Assembly: GCA_012295275.1 (NCBI GenBank)
Contig: CM022665.1
Coordinates: 30,315,457-30,367,956 of the forward strand
From: Chrysomallon squamiferum
Lineage: Eukaryota; Mollusca; Gastropoda; Neomphalida; Peltospiridae
Direction: 5' to 3'
Length of the DNA: 52,500 bases
Positions within the stretch are counted from its first letter, which is position 1; each line of letters starts with the position of its first letter. The position numbers and the translations under genes were made by a program. The notes under the pieces were generated by a model. That model saw nothing but the letters and a program-made list of their open reading frames with translations, did not search any database and was not told where the DNA came from. Positions 1 through 12,350 of this stretch are shown one piece after another.

Positions 1-640
1 CGAGATGGTTGATATAAAATACTTCTTCCTGCTAATCTTTAAAAGCATTCATTGAATGGCTGCATTAAGTTTTAATAAATGTTAATATTAAAATGCGCAA
101 AACATTAAGTCATCCGTTAAATATGTATTCATTCATTCTGATATTATTTAAATCTTATTTTTATATCTTATTTTAATGTATATTTTTTCAAATTTTGTTT
201 TCTATTTTTCTTTGTTGATATTTTAAATATTATTGTTATTAGCAGTAGTAGTAGTAGTAGTTGTAGTAGTAATAGTAGTACATTGTAGTATATTGTATTT
301 TGAACAGACCGTGATTATTAATGTAAACTTTTTTTTAATGTTAGGGATACTGAATAAAAGCATAAAATAATAAAATAAAGTAACAGTTTAAAACAAATAA
401 TATAGATAAAACACATTTGCAAAAGCTTTATGCAACCCAAGCACACATACAAAAACATAATGAAAATGACAATAATACCCAAATAAACTCTAAGAACAAA
501 ACATATAATCAAATTATTTTTAAAATCACTCCAGTTTGTTTTTAAAATCTTTCTTCGCTAACATTACAGAAAAATATTCGGTCAATAAACGACTGTCGAA
601 AGATTCCAATGTGTAATGATGGTTAACAACAATGGTGTTT

Positions 641-642
<2 letters not shown>
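1..642. other. AT-rich non-coding DNA with short (AGT)n
   Basis: No gene is visible. The stretch is A+T rich and carries a short imperfect (AGT)n tract at about 241-281. The minus-strand open frame at 318-512 is rich in Ile, Leu, Phe and Tyr, as expected from AT-rich sequence read by chance, and shows no domain. Confidence 0.7.

Positions 643-706
<64 letters not shown>
643..706. repeat. (CT)n dinucleotide microsatellite
   Basis: About 32 uninterrupted CT units. The homopyrimidine strand is a mirror repeat and could adopt H-DNA. The open frame across it encodes only Ser-Leu repeats. Confidence 0.97.
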
Positions 707-710
<4 letters not shown>

Positions 711-1029
711 GTTTTTGTTGTTGTGTTGCTGTCTTATATTCAAATTTACTGAAGAAAAATATTCGTTGTAGCCGATGTCCCAAAATAATCGGAGAACAAT
801 TCGATATGAGATGGTATCATGAAAGTATTTCTGATAAACATTCTGGTTGCAGAAAAATATTTAATTTAATTATAATAGCTTTTATGAGATAGATTTTTAA
901 ATGATCTATAACATTACACAGTACACTGGGAGGCACATACGAAGCCACATGCAACCCTGATATAATTTTTTTTTTTTTTTTTTTTTAATTTTTAAAATGT
1001 GTTCTTTTTAAAAACAATTTTTTTAAAAA

Positions 1030-1066
<37 letters not shown>

Positions 1067-2000
1067 ATTAGCAGAGCTTTTTATTTTCTGCAATGAAACT
1101 CATCATAATTATGTTGTTCCTCTTCACTGAAACCTTGGATTCCACTCCTGTGTACACGGACTCATTTTCACTATGCATTATTTATTAGTCTTTAATATCA
1201 ATAAAGGAATACACGTCAGTAAGCAAATAAATAAATAAAACCGACAGTCACACTATTTTGATACTTCGTTGTGATCGTTCGTTAGGGATCTTACATCATA
1301 TTTAATCATACAATCGATCAATAATCGATTACCAGTTATCGATGAGGAAACGGAAACCTATTCTCTTGCACAGTAAACTAACTTCTTTTTTTCATTCTTT
1401 CTTTTTTATCTCTCATTATTTTCTAGGGTCTCATTTTATTTCCCAGTCTTCATAATTTATATTTGTATGCGACTCATCGCTAACCTAACAAGTTTATCTT
1501 TTAAAGGTTTATTGGAATTAGCCTGAAAGGTAAATGAAATCAATGTAGTTGATCCTTTATAACAAACACAATAATAAAACTCCACTTATTTACTTGTACA
1601 TTCAGAATCAAGCGAGACAGAATTGTTAAACGAGGCTTATAACATTGGGAATGACCATGTTTTTTTATGAGATTACGGAGTTCCTAAGTGATGGAACACC
1701 ACTGAAATATTTATGAAGTTGAGGCAGAGATGAAGTTTGTCCAATAGATTTTTAGTCATCTTCGGAAACTAATGTCACTTTCTTCCATTTCAGTTTAGCT
1801 TATTTTATACTTATCTAATTAAGATAAAGTTCGGAGACATCAAATCTAGGAAAACGGGCTAGAAGCGTAGAGATGACTTAATATTTCACGGTCTCCCACA
1901 TTTATGGCTTGTAATCCCAATGTTACCAGTGATACAACCTTAGTGTTACACCATATTTTAGTAATTTGATTATAGTACGGATTTTTTTCTTCTTCTTTAT
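707..2000. other. AT-rich non-coding DNA with two poly(T) tracts
   Basis: No gene is seen. Poly(T) runs lie at about 966-986 and 1032-1061. They could be tails of old minus-strand retrocopies or simple slippage tracts, but neither has a recognisable body beside it. The rest is unique sequence with frequent stops in all frames. Confidence 0.65.
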
Positions 2001-2006
2001 GTATTA

Positions 2007-2047
<41 letters not shown>

Positions 2048-2051
2048 TATT

Positions 2052-2091
<40 letters not shown>

Positions 2092-2180
2092 TTATTTTTT
2101 TTTATATATTTATTTTATTTTATTATTATTTTTATTAATTTTTAATTTTTTAATCTTTTTAAAAAAAAATTTTTTTTTTT
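2001..2180. repeat. (TTA)n/(TTTA)n microsatellite and AT-only stretch
   Basis: A (TTA)n tract from about 2002 to 2056 runs into (TTTA)n to about 2092, then into sequence made almost wholly of A and T to 2180. Confidence 0.93.
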
Positions 2181-2436
2181 TTTTGGTCAGAGCTGTATGT
2201 GTTAAGAAAGTCAAAATTAAATCGACATAAAAAACAAAAACAACAACAACAAAGAAACCAAATCAATACAGTACACAGAGTGAATTTAATACGTATCTGT
2301 AATTATTGTTATAATCTACCCTTGAGAACTAATAAGAAAACACTTGTTTTAATTTATTATTTTCATGCAGTATTTAGGAAATGATCTATTTATTATTGAA
2401 TAATTTATTTATTTCTTTTATGTTATCTAAGTTTTG

Positions 2437-2476
<40 letters not shown>

Positions 2477-3600
2477 AAAGAAAAAGTAAGAAATGAGAAT
2501 AATAATGTAATAAAATAAAATAAAATAATAAATTATTTATCCTTTAAATTCTCTTTTCATCATGTCAACAAAAAATAAGAGAAAAAGAAAGGTATATATA
2601 TATAGTCTCAAATACATCAAAGCAGAAATATCTAATCTCACTCCGTTGACTGTCTTCTTATTAATTCTATGACAAACTTTTGGCTCCACATTTATATTTC
2701 TATCTGGTGAAAAGTTCAGTAAAATATCAGTCACGTCATTCTGTGATTTTAATCATGAAGAAAATTTCTGCACTAAAACAATGTAACAGAACCAATCTTA
2801 ATCTACGTCATGACTCTCCATGACACTGTATGTCATTATTTAGGCAGAGCGCCCTTCAAAGAACAAATACGAAATAATGGATTTTCTGTTAGATCGATAG
2901 AATATGACAATCTATTATTGTTGTATCAGAAAACTTATATCTGATCTACATTGCGTGACCGGGTTTTGTTGAAAATGAGAGAAATAGGCCAAATTGTGTA
3001 AAACTGTTGGATCAATGAACATAATGGAAGCAACGCTCACTGATGCGTGTTGCCAGTTTTTAGACGCCGTTTAAGATTTTTAATGGTGCCTCTGGATATC
3101 ACCTGAGCACACCGTGCACTAATCGCTTTTTAGATAACCAACACTGAAAATTTACAGTTAACAAAAATCTATACTATGACAGTGTTAGCCAAACAATGCT
3201 GTTATAACACTAATTATTACAAACTCGTTTCACATATTCACCAGAGCCTGCAGAACGTTATATTGCTTCTAAATGTCATCGTCGGGTCTGAGTGGTTTTA
3301 TTTTTATATATGTATTTATTTTTAGTTTATATTCTAATGGTGAATGCTATGCCCCTTCATTGATTTCTGATTAACTTCATTATTTTATTTCGTAGATTTA
3401 CAATTAGTTTGACAGTGCATGGTTGTTATGTAACTGGAAATGATTAATGTTGGTTATTTATTTATCTGGACATTTGGATTTACGTCTGTATATAAATGTG
3501 TGTGTCTCTAAATGTATAGGAATAAAATATAATACATGTGCATGTAAAGAGAGAAAAACTGACTAATACGTAGACAAACTAGGAATGAACTAAAATAAAT
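2181..3600. other. AT-rich unique DNA with A31 tract
   Basis: A homopolymer of 31 A lies at 2444-2474. The part from 2740 to 3300 is more complex and less AT-rich, with no convincing reading frame or known motif. The small open frames at 2199-2384 (+) and 2537-2734 (-) lack domains and look incidental. Confidence 0.6.
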
Positions 3601-3732
3601 TTAAATAATAATAATAATAATAAAATAATAAATAAATAAATAAAAATTATGACTATGCTACTTAAGAACTGAAACTCAAAGGTAGAAAATAATTATAATA
3701 ATTTTACTATTATTATTATTTTATCATCATCA

Positions 3733-3779
<47 letters not shown>

Positions 3780-3827
3780 GTCATTATTAATAAACATAAA
3801 CGTAATAACAATAACAACAACAACAAC

Positions 3828-3869
<42 letters not shown>

Positions 3870-3885
3870 TAAATAATAATAATAA
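3601..3885. repeat. Compound (TTA)n ... (AAT)n inverted microsatellites
   Basis: An (AAT)-rich tract at 3605-3645 is followed by (ATT)n with an ATC interruption at 3708-3780, and then by (AAC)n/(AAT)n at 3808-3885. The TTA arm and the downstream AAT arm are complementary and lie about 45 bases apart, so they could pair as a long A-T hairpin. Open frames here are poly-Leu, poly-Ile or poly-Tyr artefacts. Confidence 0.93.
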
Positions 3886-4825
3886 ACGCCAAAACAACAG
3901 CAAACAAATTAAAAAAGGAAAAACATGCCGTGGATTACAAACATCAGTCGCTCCTGTGATCAAAGTGTTTTCAAAAGGTGACAGATAATTCAGTATAGGT
4001 GTTATATTAATATTAGTTGATGGCACCATGCTGACGCTTAACATGAAATTGCTGTCAAGTGAAGACTGCGTTGAAGCCAAACGCTGGAACATCCACCGAC
4101 GCAAATGTCAAGCGCATCCAGCTGTCAAAGAAAATAGTTCGGTTGATACGAAATTTTAGTGTTGGCCACTGGAGTATTTTATTTCAAGCTAGCGCGTGCT
4201 TCTTTGGCAGACGACATTTCCCTGGAGGTCCAGGAAAATTAATTTCCAGTAATGTGTTGCATTTAGGAGGCTATAGTTGCGGTTAGCAACGGGACCCTGT
4301 TTTAGATATTAACAGGATGTATGTGGTTTATAGAAAATAAAACCTCTGTGAAATGGTTTGTCTGTTTTATGGTGGTGTATCCTGAACAATCGAAATGAAA
4401 TTTATTGTTCCTTACAAAGTGAAAGAAACCAAAAATTTGGACTGAATATAAATAGATCAATTTTTTTCAAACAGGTTTCGTGTTTGTTATGTATTTTTTC
4501 TACGCAGTGTAGCAAACATGTTGTTAAGAGTGCACATTTTTACAAGGGAAGTAGAGGAATCTGTAATTGTCAATATGGGTATTGTTCCTTTCGAACCTTT
4601 TCATAACTCTGACAAAATGGTAACAGGTTATTTTATTTTTGAATTAATTACATTATCTGTTTAAATACAGTATTTGTAAAGCAGGCTTTTATAATGATGA
4701 TAAAATGCAAAATGAGTTCTAATTTCACCTCCTCCCCATTATTTATGTTATATTTAATTGTTTTGAAAGATAGCACTATCAGTCTAACACCTCTGCATAA
4801 CCAATTATACAGGATGGGCGGAAGA
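3886..4825. other. Complex, GC-richer island without a recognised gene
   Basis: Sequence from about 3920 to 4310 is less AT-rich than its surroundings and stays open on both strands (plus 4059-4286; minus through about 4104-3900), which usually reflects base composition. No domain is recognised. It contains an inverted repeat, GTTGC at 4276-4280 and GCAAC at 4286-4290, resembling an RFX-type half-site pair with a 5-base spacer. It may be a conserved non-coding element or an old degraded element. Confidence 0.35.
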
Positions 4826-4826
4826 G

Positions 4827-4912
<86 letters not shown>

Positions 4913-5038
4913 TATAATTATAATTATAATAATGTGTGTATTGTTTTGTACAGATCATAATGGGTTTTTTCTTTCAATATATATATATATATATATATTA
5001 TTATTATTATTATTATTATCATCATCATCATCATCATC
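4826..5038. repeat. (AAT)n, (AT)n, (TTA)n, (ATC)n compound microsatellites
   Basis: (AAT)n with GAT and ATT interruptions covers about 4826-4930. After a 45-base spacer come (AT)n, (TTA)n and (ATC)n at about 4977-5038. The tracts grade into each other by single-base unit changes, as expected of slippage and point mutation. Confidence 0.93.
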
Positions 5039-5620
5039 GAACGTTTTGCAGTCTAAGCACGACTGAATACTGCAATGCTAATTTTTAAAAATAATAATAA
5101 ATGGAAGTTGCAGTCTTCCTCTTCCTGCACTACATAGGTCTAATTTCTTGCATTTTCAGAACTGGCTGTAAACCAGTTTTCTGAACGTGATAGAAGAATT
5201 GGTTTGTATGTTGTTGGGTTGTTTTTTTGTTGTTTTTTTTAAGCACCCGTTCCAGCAGGTGCACCATTTTTTTCTTCTGAAATACTAGTCTATTTCTAGT
5301 TTTTCATTCTTTCTTTCTTTTTCCTTTACCTTTTTTTCCCCTATTATTATTATTATTATCATTATTTTTTTTTTTTAACGAAAACATATTCTGGTTGATT
5401 GCATTTTCAGCGGAACATCATTGGTCCCCAGTGCCTAGAAGGATCGTGTGCGGAACAAAAACTAAAAGAACATTGTAATGACGGGAGCCAGTCTCCGATC
5501 TGATTAAGTGGCGTCAACGTCCTCAGGCATTTTTATTCTCCGTCTTCTTGAATTTTTCACCAACCCCACAGGAAACCTTTTAAATATGTATGTCTGCATG
5601 CTTCCTGATACTTTAATGTG
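5039..5620. other. Unique DNA with small inverted repeats
   Basis: A perfect inverted repeat AACTGG/CCAGTT lies at 5160-5165 and 5173-5178, and an imperfect 13-base stem pairs 5170-5182 with 5192-5205. From about 5395 to 5560 the sequence is more complex and GC-richer. No gene is recognised. The minus-strand frame 5504-5719 runs into a GA-rich repeat and is not credible as a protein. Confidence 0.45.
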
Positions 5621-5860
5621 GATGGGATGAGAGCAAGGGAGAAAGTGAGAGAGAGAGAAAGGATAGAGAGATCGAGACAGAGAGGTTAGATTAAGAAAGA
5701 TCGTTAGATAAACAGACAAAGATAGACTCCGAGAGAGTTACAGAGATAAAAAAAAAAAGAAAAAAAATGAGAGAGCGAGAATAGATTGAAAGAGAAAAAA
5801 AAAAGAGGATAGATTAACAGATAATGAGAAGATAGAATGAATGAAAGACACACACTCCTG
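5621..5860. repeat. Degenerate purine-rich (GA/GATA) tract
   Basis: About 240 bases strongly biased to purines on the + strand, with GAGA, GATA and GACA words and short A runs. It is a decayed simple repeat; the frames across it are Ser, Leu and Phe rich on the minus strand. Confidence 0.8.
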
Positions 5861-8120
5861 TTCTATAAAGCAATAAAAATGTATTAAATGCAATGAAATA
5901 AAATTAATTAATGCAAAAGAAGACAAAGTATTAATTGTTCATGTCTTTTATTCTCTTTTCTTGGCCAGACACAAAATGAACGCACTAACATGCAAACACG
6001 CAAGAAATACATGCATGTTATTATAGTCTTGTAAATATTTTATTCCATGCGAGACTAAATAAAAAGAATAAAAGTCAGAATCTGATGCAAAAATTTCAAA
6101 AACATTTTCCACGTATTCTATAAATAAATTAATAAATATTTAACGACATAATTACATTAAATGTTAGGTGTTACACATAGGTAAATATAGAGATAAGTTA
6201 ATAATTATATTTACAAATTAAATTAGAACACATTGTATACGACAATGTAAAAAATAGATATCACAGTTATCAAAGTACGTAACTGAAATATATCCATTAA
6301 CAGAGTGCTATATTTCTGTTATAATAATAATAATAATAACAGTAATCATAATAACAGTAAAATCAGCAGTAATAATAATACAATTTAAAATAATATGTTC
6401 TTGCGTGTTTCAGTTTGGAATACAGTGAATGAATTTTTCTATTATATATCAAAAAAACTTTATCGTTTGTGTCCAGATTCTAGGTTACCTAGAAATGACT
6501 TTGTCACCTGCAAGCTATAAAATTTCAATGTTAAATGAGCGCTTGACAAGGTGTAATGTAATCAATACTTAAACAGTTGATGAGCAAACCGGTTTATATA
6601 AAATTAGATCAACAATGGATCACAGTACAACTGTTATTATTACTAACAATAAGAGGAAAAAAACTGAACGAAAACAAATAAAAAATGGACATATAATAAC
6701 TTCTGTTTTAGTAATGATATATTAATAAACTAGAAAAAAAAAAAAAAAAAAATGTATATTCATGGTCCCTTTCAAACGTAGTTGTTGTTAAAACGACAAA
6801 TTAATGTAAAGTCTTTCTGATCTCTGTTACTGTGTGTGTGTATATCATTTATGTATTTTTGGATGTAGAGTGTGTATATATATGTACACTTATACACACT
6901 ATGCATGTGAGTACCGATGTGTCTGTTTGAATGTTGAATACATAACTATATTCGTACCCAAACAAAAACAAATACATCACACACACCCACACACACACAG
7001 AGTAATACATACATAGAGAATCACACAGAAATACATACACAAATACACATAACACCACAAAATATATCAGCGTTTGTGAGCTATTTTTGATAAACATCTC
7101 TTACAAAAGCCACGCCTAAGAACGTTGACATTTTCTCAGCTTAAGGTTGCATTAGCGCACAAACAAACTAGACAACTATTTGTAACATCTCCATTCTTCA
7201 AATAGAACTAACAGCTATTACCTCTACCATTAGCTTTATTTATTAATGACTGAATCACACAAAATAATGCTGAAAATACTTAAACTGAATCTTACACTGA
7301 ATGCATTAACATTTCCGTACAAGAGAACACGGCTGTAGTAAATGGAATCCGTTTTCAGAACAGTAGAAATGGTATATACATTTAACAAACTTCAACAACA
7401 GCACTGCTTAAAGAGTTTATTTTTAGCCAATACTGAATCAACTGGTTTTTATCATCTATTTTGTTTTGTTTTTTATTTTTTTATTTTTGCTTTTGTTTTT
7501 CTTTTCTTAACCTATCAGTATATATTGATTTTAATCAGTAGGTTTTTAAATTTCATTGATGAAAAACAATACAGAAATCTCAAAGGGTAAATTGATTGCA
7601 AATTGATCGTAAAAACGTCTGACCCAACTGTTTGACTGTTTCTGTTAAGAATGTCAGGAAGCCAGGTCTAATAGACTACCTAATAAATTTCACTTAATTC
7701 TTGAATGAATTTTTTTTATTATTACACATCGACACAATTTCTTTTTATAACATCAAGAGGTATATAAATTTGTTTCACTGTTTTTTATCGATCACGTATG
7801 AGGCTGGAAATCCCTTAACAGCTATTTTTGGGCTCTTCTTACCGATTAGCAGCTAGAATGATGTCGTTTGCACCTTTCCGTAGACTGGAAAGTATTAACC
7901 AAGATTTTTCTTAAGATGACTGAATTGCAGTGACTGAATCTTCAGAGAAATCCTCCGATTTATTTCATTTATTATTATTATTATTATTATTTTTTTTTTT
8001 CACACATATATTATTTCTTTAGAAACGTTAGAAGAAATACCCTTTACAGACTTGAAAAAAATACTTAGCTATTGTAACTTTTTTCCATTCTATTTTATTA
8101 TAAAATATTGTGCGATTGTG
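5861..8120. other. AT-rich non-coding DNA
   Basis: No gene is seen. Small tracts include (AAT)n near 6325, A19 at about 6733-6751, GT and CA-rich stretches at 6830-6905 and 6978-7045, and T-rich sequence at 7455-7505. The plus frame at 7342-7590 and the frames at 6834-7097 are short and of repeat-like composition. Confidence 0.6.
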
Positions 8121-8122
8121 TA

Positions 8123-8148
<26 letters not shown>
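8121..8148. repeat. (AT)n microsatellite
   Basis: About 12 AT units with one interruption at the 3' edge. Confidence 0.9.
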
Positions 8149-8156
<8 letters not shown>

Positions 8157-8499
8157 TAGTTTTACATACACATCATGTATAATTTTAGTTAAGTTAACTT
8201 TATACATGTGCTTGTATATATATGTATTTAATATGTGTTCCATTTGCTTACAAATGTATTTTTATTCATTATGTAACTCCCAATACACAAACATTTGAAC
8301 ATACGTAAATAATGAGTGCTTGGATAGCAAGCATTATGACTCTTTTTGAACTGCTGATAAAATCAAAGGCTTTTTAACTGAGCTTTAAAATTCACTTTTG
8401 TGACATATTTAGTTATATGATTTGTAAGCATTGTAGCCTCTATGCTACAACATACATATTTAGGGAAAGTTTTCAAAATTGCAATTTTGAACTGTGCAT

Positions 8500-8708
8500 G
8501 GATATAGATAAATAGATCGAGGGATAGACATACAGTCATGCAGATAGGCAGACATACATTCATACAAATAGACAGACAGATATAAGGTTAGGTATAAACG
8601 TAGATAGATAGACAGATAGGTAAACAGACAGACAGACACATAGATATACACACAGACAGATAGGTAGACAGGTAGGTAGTTAGGTAGGTTGGCTGGTAGT
8701 TAAGTGGA
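8500..8708. repeat. Degenerate (GATA/GACA/GGTA)n tetranucleotide array
   Basis: About 200 bases built from 4-bp words such as GATA, GACA and GGTA, drifting from GATA/GACA at the left to GGTA/GGTT at the right. The 4-base phase is broken by point changes. It directly precedes the (GA)n tract. Confidence 0.85.
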
Positions 8709-8717
8709 GTGAATAGG

Positions 8718-8719
<2 letters not shown>

Positions 8720-8784
<65 letters not shown>
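8720..8784. repeat. (GA)n dinucleotide microsatellite
   Basis: About 32 uninterrupted GA units; a homopurine mirror repeat with H-DNA potential. The open frame reads Arg-Glu repeats. Confidence 0.97.
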
Positions 8785-8787
<3 letters not shown>

Positions 8788-9167
8788 AGCTCTCTGTTTT
8801 TGTCGATGTTGCTGGCATAACTAACATTTATACTGGTTCGTGTTCATGCAAATATCATTATCTGAATATAAATGAAGTCAGTTTATTGGATAGAGTTCAC
8901 TGCATTAAATCATTTGTAATAATGTACCCTATATATTAGGATGTTCTACTGAATAAATAATTTACAAATAAATAATGTCACAGACTTATGCTTTTTTATA
9001 TGCCGTTAATAGTAATATGTAAAATGAAATTTCATGTGAGTATCTTCATGAAGTATACATCTTGCGTTATTTTCGTTAATATCGATAAATAATTATTACA
9101 TTTTATTGATATTACTGTTATTATTACCATTATGATTTCCATGATAATTATCACCATTGACATCATC

Positions 9168-9169
9168 AA

Positions 9170-9250
<81 letters not shown>
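9168..9250. repeat. (TTA)n microsatellite, about 27 units
   Basis: Uninterrupted TTA/ATT repeat. It gives rise to open frames on both strands (poly-Leu, poly-Ile, poly-Asn), none of which is a gene. Confidence 0.97.
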
Positions 9251-9325
9251 TGAGTTTGGTAATAGTGGTGGTAAATGCAATAGTTTTAGTTCTAGTAGAA
9301 AACATAATAATTACCAACATTAAGA

Positions 9326-9380
9326 TCCATTCATTCATTCATTCATTCGATCGTTCGTTTATTTTATTTATTTATTTGTT
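9326..9380. repeat. (ATTC)n to (TTTA)n short tandem repeat
   Basis: (CATT)n units change to CGTT and then to (TTTA)n over about 55 bases. Confidence 0.85.
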
Positions 9381-9705
9381 CAAGTTAATTGAGTATAGTT
9401 CAAATGATACAATACGTATATATGTCATTATGAAAGGAGATCAATTTTCAGTATTTTTTTCAAATTCTAAAATTTGCGGAATTTGTTACACAAAAACTTT
9501 CCCCAAACCTCCTGTATCATCTATATTCTACAGTTTCTATGTATTGCTTGTTTCAAGTTAGTTTCTAGGTATGTCCTTTTAATAATTTATATATTTACAC
9601 CTGACTGGCATTTAATAGCCGATATATTTCTGTGCTGAGGTATCGTTAAACTTTTAGCTGTTCATTTTCTTTTTCTTGGAATGGCAGCGAATGCAGTGTT
9701 TCTTG

Positions 9706-9808
9706 TAACTTATTTATTTATTTATTTATTTATTTATTTTTTATTTTATTATTATTTTATTATTATTATTTTTTATTTACTTTTTGTTTGTTTGTTTGTT
9801 TGTTTGGG
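9706..9808. repeat. (TTTA)n, (TTA)n and (TTTG)n compound microsatellite
   Basis: Three T-rich tetra- and trinucleotide tracts run into each other, ending in about five TTTG units. Confidence 0.93.
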
Positions 9809-9923
9809 CACGTATTCCATTATTCGCGAGTCGTAATTTATGCCATTTCAGTTTTGTACTTTTAAATCTGCGTAATTTGTTATAGGCATGCAGCATCGTA
9901 ATAATTTCTTAACTTGCTTGTTT

Positions 9924-9977
9924 CACACACACAAATATTTGTGTGTGTGTGTGTGTGTGTGTAAACAAACACACACA
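9924..9977. repeat. Perfect 26-bp palindrome of CA/GT around AAATATTT
   Basis: (CA)4C, then AAATATTT, then G(TG)4 forms a perfect palindrome at 9924-9949. The GT run continues to about 9962 and is followed by another CA-rich run at 9964-9977, giving a second possible pairing. Cruciform or Z-DNA behaviour is possible. Confidence 0.9.
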
Positions 9978-11335
9978 TGATATGTAGCTGTATGAATGGA
10001 TATTTTATTTGACATTATTATAAATGTAGCTTTTCTGTATGACTGTGTCAACTATATTAATTAAAATGTTTATCACACTTATGAAATTAAATTTGTGCTG
10101 TTAACAACATCGAGAACAATTCAAACAGAGCGGTTCCAGCGACACTAAATTACAACACAGCAAACCTCTGGACAGACGTTCGTAATGGAAAAAATGTTTA
10201 AAGAGCTTTTCACGTATCTTTGGAACATACACCATTGATGTCGGCGTGGAAAACAGTATTGATTGGAATACCTAGCGTGGAAAGAAACGACAGTTAAAAC
10301 AATAACATTAAATGAAACAGAAATAATGAAAGAATGCAGAAACCTAGAACACAGAAGGAACGAAAGAACAAGTGCAAGAAATAAAGAAAAACGAAAAAAA
10401 AAAAAAAAAACATAGAAAGTAAAACGAAAAAGAAAAGATAGAAAGAAACAGTAAAAGAAAAAAGAAACTAACAACAACAACAACAAAAAAACAACAAAAA
10501 CAAAACAACTTAGTTTAAGATTGCGTTGCTTTTATTATCACAAAATAAAATGATATACTTACCTATTTACAAAATGATTTACTATTAATGTTACTATTAC
10601 ATTTATTCTAAAAAACACGAAAAACCCCACAGACATTACGTTATTAATTCCACCACTGTTCAGTTTTAAACGGCAACACTCAAGTCTGTTGAGCAGTAAG
10701 ACTGAATCATGTTACTGATAGAAAAGTAGACACGCCTAGTTCATTTACCTAACTAATCTTTTAATACACTAATCCATTATGTTAGATTATTAAGTATTGG
10801 AAAAAGTAAGAAAAAAATATTATAGATAACTTTGTCACCAATAATCACAAATCGAAAGTAGGCGCCAATACAAACAACTTTTTTATGTGAATTAATTGAT
10901 ACGGAATCATGTATGTCATATTAAATGGAACTTGGAGTTCATTTTTTTTTTTCTTTTAAAAAAAAGAAAAGAAGATATAATAGAAAAATGTGATAGATAT
11001 CGATCCCAAATGTGATCTGTAAACGCCAATGTGTTTCAGTACTTTCACATTTGAATGCATTCATTTCATAAATAACTTAATCTTCCGAGCTCCAAGGAAT
11101 TGAACGCTAAGAATCAATATAAACTACATTTACGTAACAACTTTTGGCTAATGCCATAATATGTTATAATTGCATTCTGTGCCACGCATGCAACACACAT
11201 AAAACATTAATTAATCAATCCATTAAGAAATGTTAGATATGTTGACTTGTTCACTCCTGTATCTGTTTTACATGACCACTGCACTTGAACTACCATGTCG
11301 CAAAAAACATTAATGTGACAACGTATTGAATATGT
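9978..11335. other. AT-rich non-coding DNA
   Basis: A purine-rich segment with an A18 run lies at about 10320-10500. The minus-strand frame 10486-10145 begins in that low-complexity stretch as Leu/Phe/Ser-rich sequence and ends in a short Cys-containing tail. No splice or signal context makes it convincing. 10500-11335 is unique AT-rich DNA with nothing recognisable. Confidence 0.55.
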
Positions 11336-11820
11336 GTATATTCACCTGTCTGTGTACCTACCAACCTAACTTTCTATTCACCTATCCGTATATCCTCCAA
11401 ACCACTATATTCATCCATTCGTTTATCTAGACATCAACTTGCTTATCTAACTTTGTCTATCTGTTTACCTACCTACTTAACTATCTATCTGTCTGTCTGT
11501 CTTCCCGTGTCTTTATATCTATCTTTATATCAGGCCGTTTGCCTGCAGGTCTGAGGGCCAACTTACCTACATGTACTTACAGATAGATAGATAGCCATTC
11601 TTTCTATCCATCCATCGATCTATCCAACCTCTCCTGTACCTGTCTGTCTAACTGTCTATCTTTCTCTTTATGTCTATAGTTACTACGAATATATGTATAC
11701 ATCTACTCAGCTGTCTATTTCTCTATCCATGTCTATCTGTCTTTCTGCCTGTCTCTCTGCTGTCTGACTTTCTGTCTGCTGTCTGCCTGGCCGTTTACCT
11801 ACATAAATGTATTTGTAAAG
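11336..11820. repeat. Degenerate pyrimidine tetranucleotide array (CTAT/CTGT/CTAC)
   Basis: Nearly 500 bases of 4-bp words, mainly CTAT, CTGT and CTAC, with occasional unique inserts. Around 11580-11594 a short GATA run appears on the same strand, so the array contains a local strand switch. Open frames read Leu, Ser, Tyr and Cys and are repeat artefacts. Confidence 0.85.
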
Positions 11821-12350
11821 GCCTACTTATTTATTTACATATACTGAACATAAACATTTTTTTTTTTCTCACTGTATGACTTTTTGAGAGCCTCAAACAT
11901 TTTTTTTTCTCACTCAAGAAGATAATAGAAGTAAATTAAATTTAAAAAGGCTATATTATTTTCAGCATTATTTCTTCAGATTATTTCTAGTTTTTTAGAT
12001 ATTAATCTTGTATTTGACGTTCGTAGGAGGTACATAAAAATTGTCCTGCAAAAGATTCATTGACAAACAGAGCAAATCCCCCAAACACCAATTTGTGATC
12101 ATTTCAATATTTCCTTCTTGCAATTTTCAGTTTTTTTATTCCTTTCACCATTCTTGAATTTGTTCCTGCCAGTAAAAACACACTCACAAAAAAAAAGAAG
12201 TAAAAAGACAAATGCAAATTATAAACGTGGAAGCGCGTTCGGATTAAGACCTTTCTGACTTTCCAGTAATTAGCCTTTGTTGAATGATCGTCCTGGAAAG
12301 TACGATAATCACAACTATTGGAAAAATTCATCAATTTGCGTGTATTCCTA
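11821..12350. other. AT-rich non-coding DNA
   Basis: No gene is recognised. The minus frame 12409-12104 mixes a Phe-rich stretch with unremarkable sequence and has no domain. Confidence 0.5.

Noticed and set aside
5160-5206. Possible microRNA-type hairpin
   Set aside because: The stems are only 6 and about 13 base pairs and compete with each other; a pre-miRNA needs about 22 paired bases. No known miRNA seed context was recognised.
9157-9561. A 134-codon plus-strand frame
   Set aside because: It opens in the (TTA)n tract as poly-Leu and continues into AT-rich sequence without recognisable features.
10145-10486. A 113-codon minus-strand frame with a hydrophobic start and a Cys-rich end, like a secreted peptide
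   Set aside because: The hydrophobic part is far too long for a signal peptide and derives from an A/G-rich low-complexity stretch. No intron or promoter evidence joins the Cys-rich end to it.
10557-10760. Minus-strand consensus donor (TAG/GTAAGTAT) near 10560
   Set aside because: The upstream minus-strand sequence contains stops in the readable frames and no acceptor was convincing; an isolated donor match is expected by chance.
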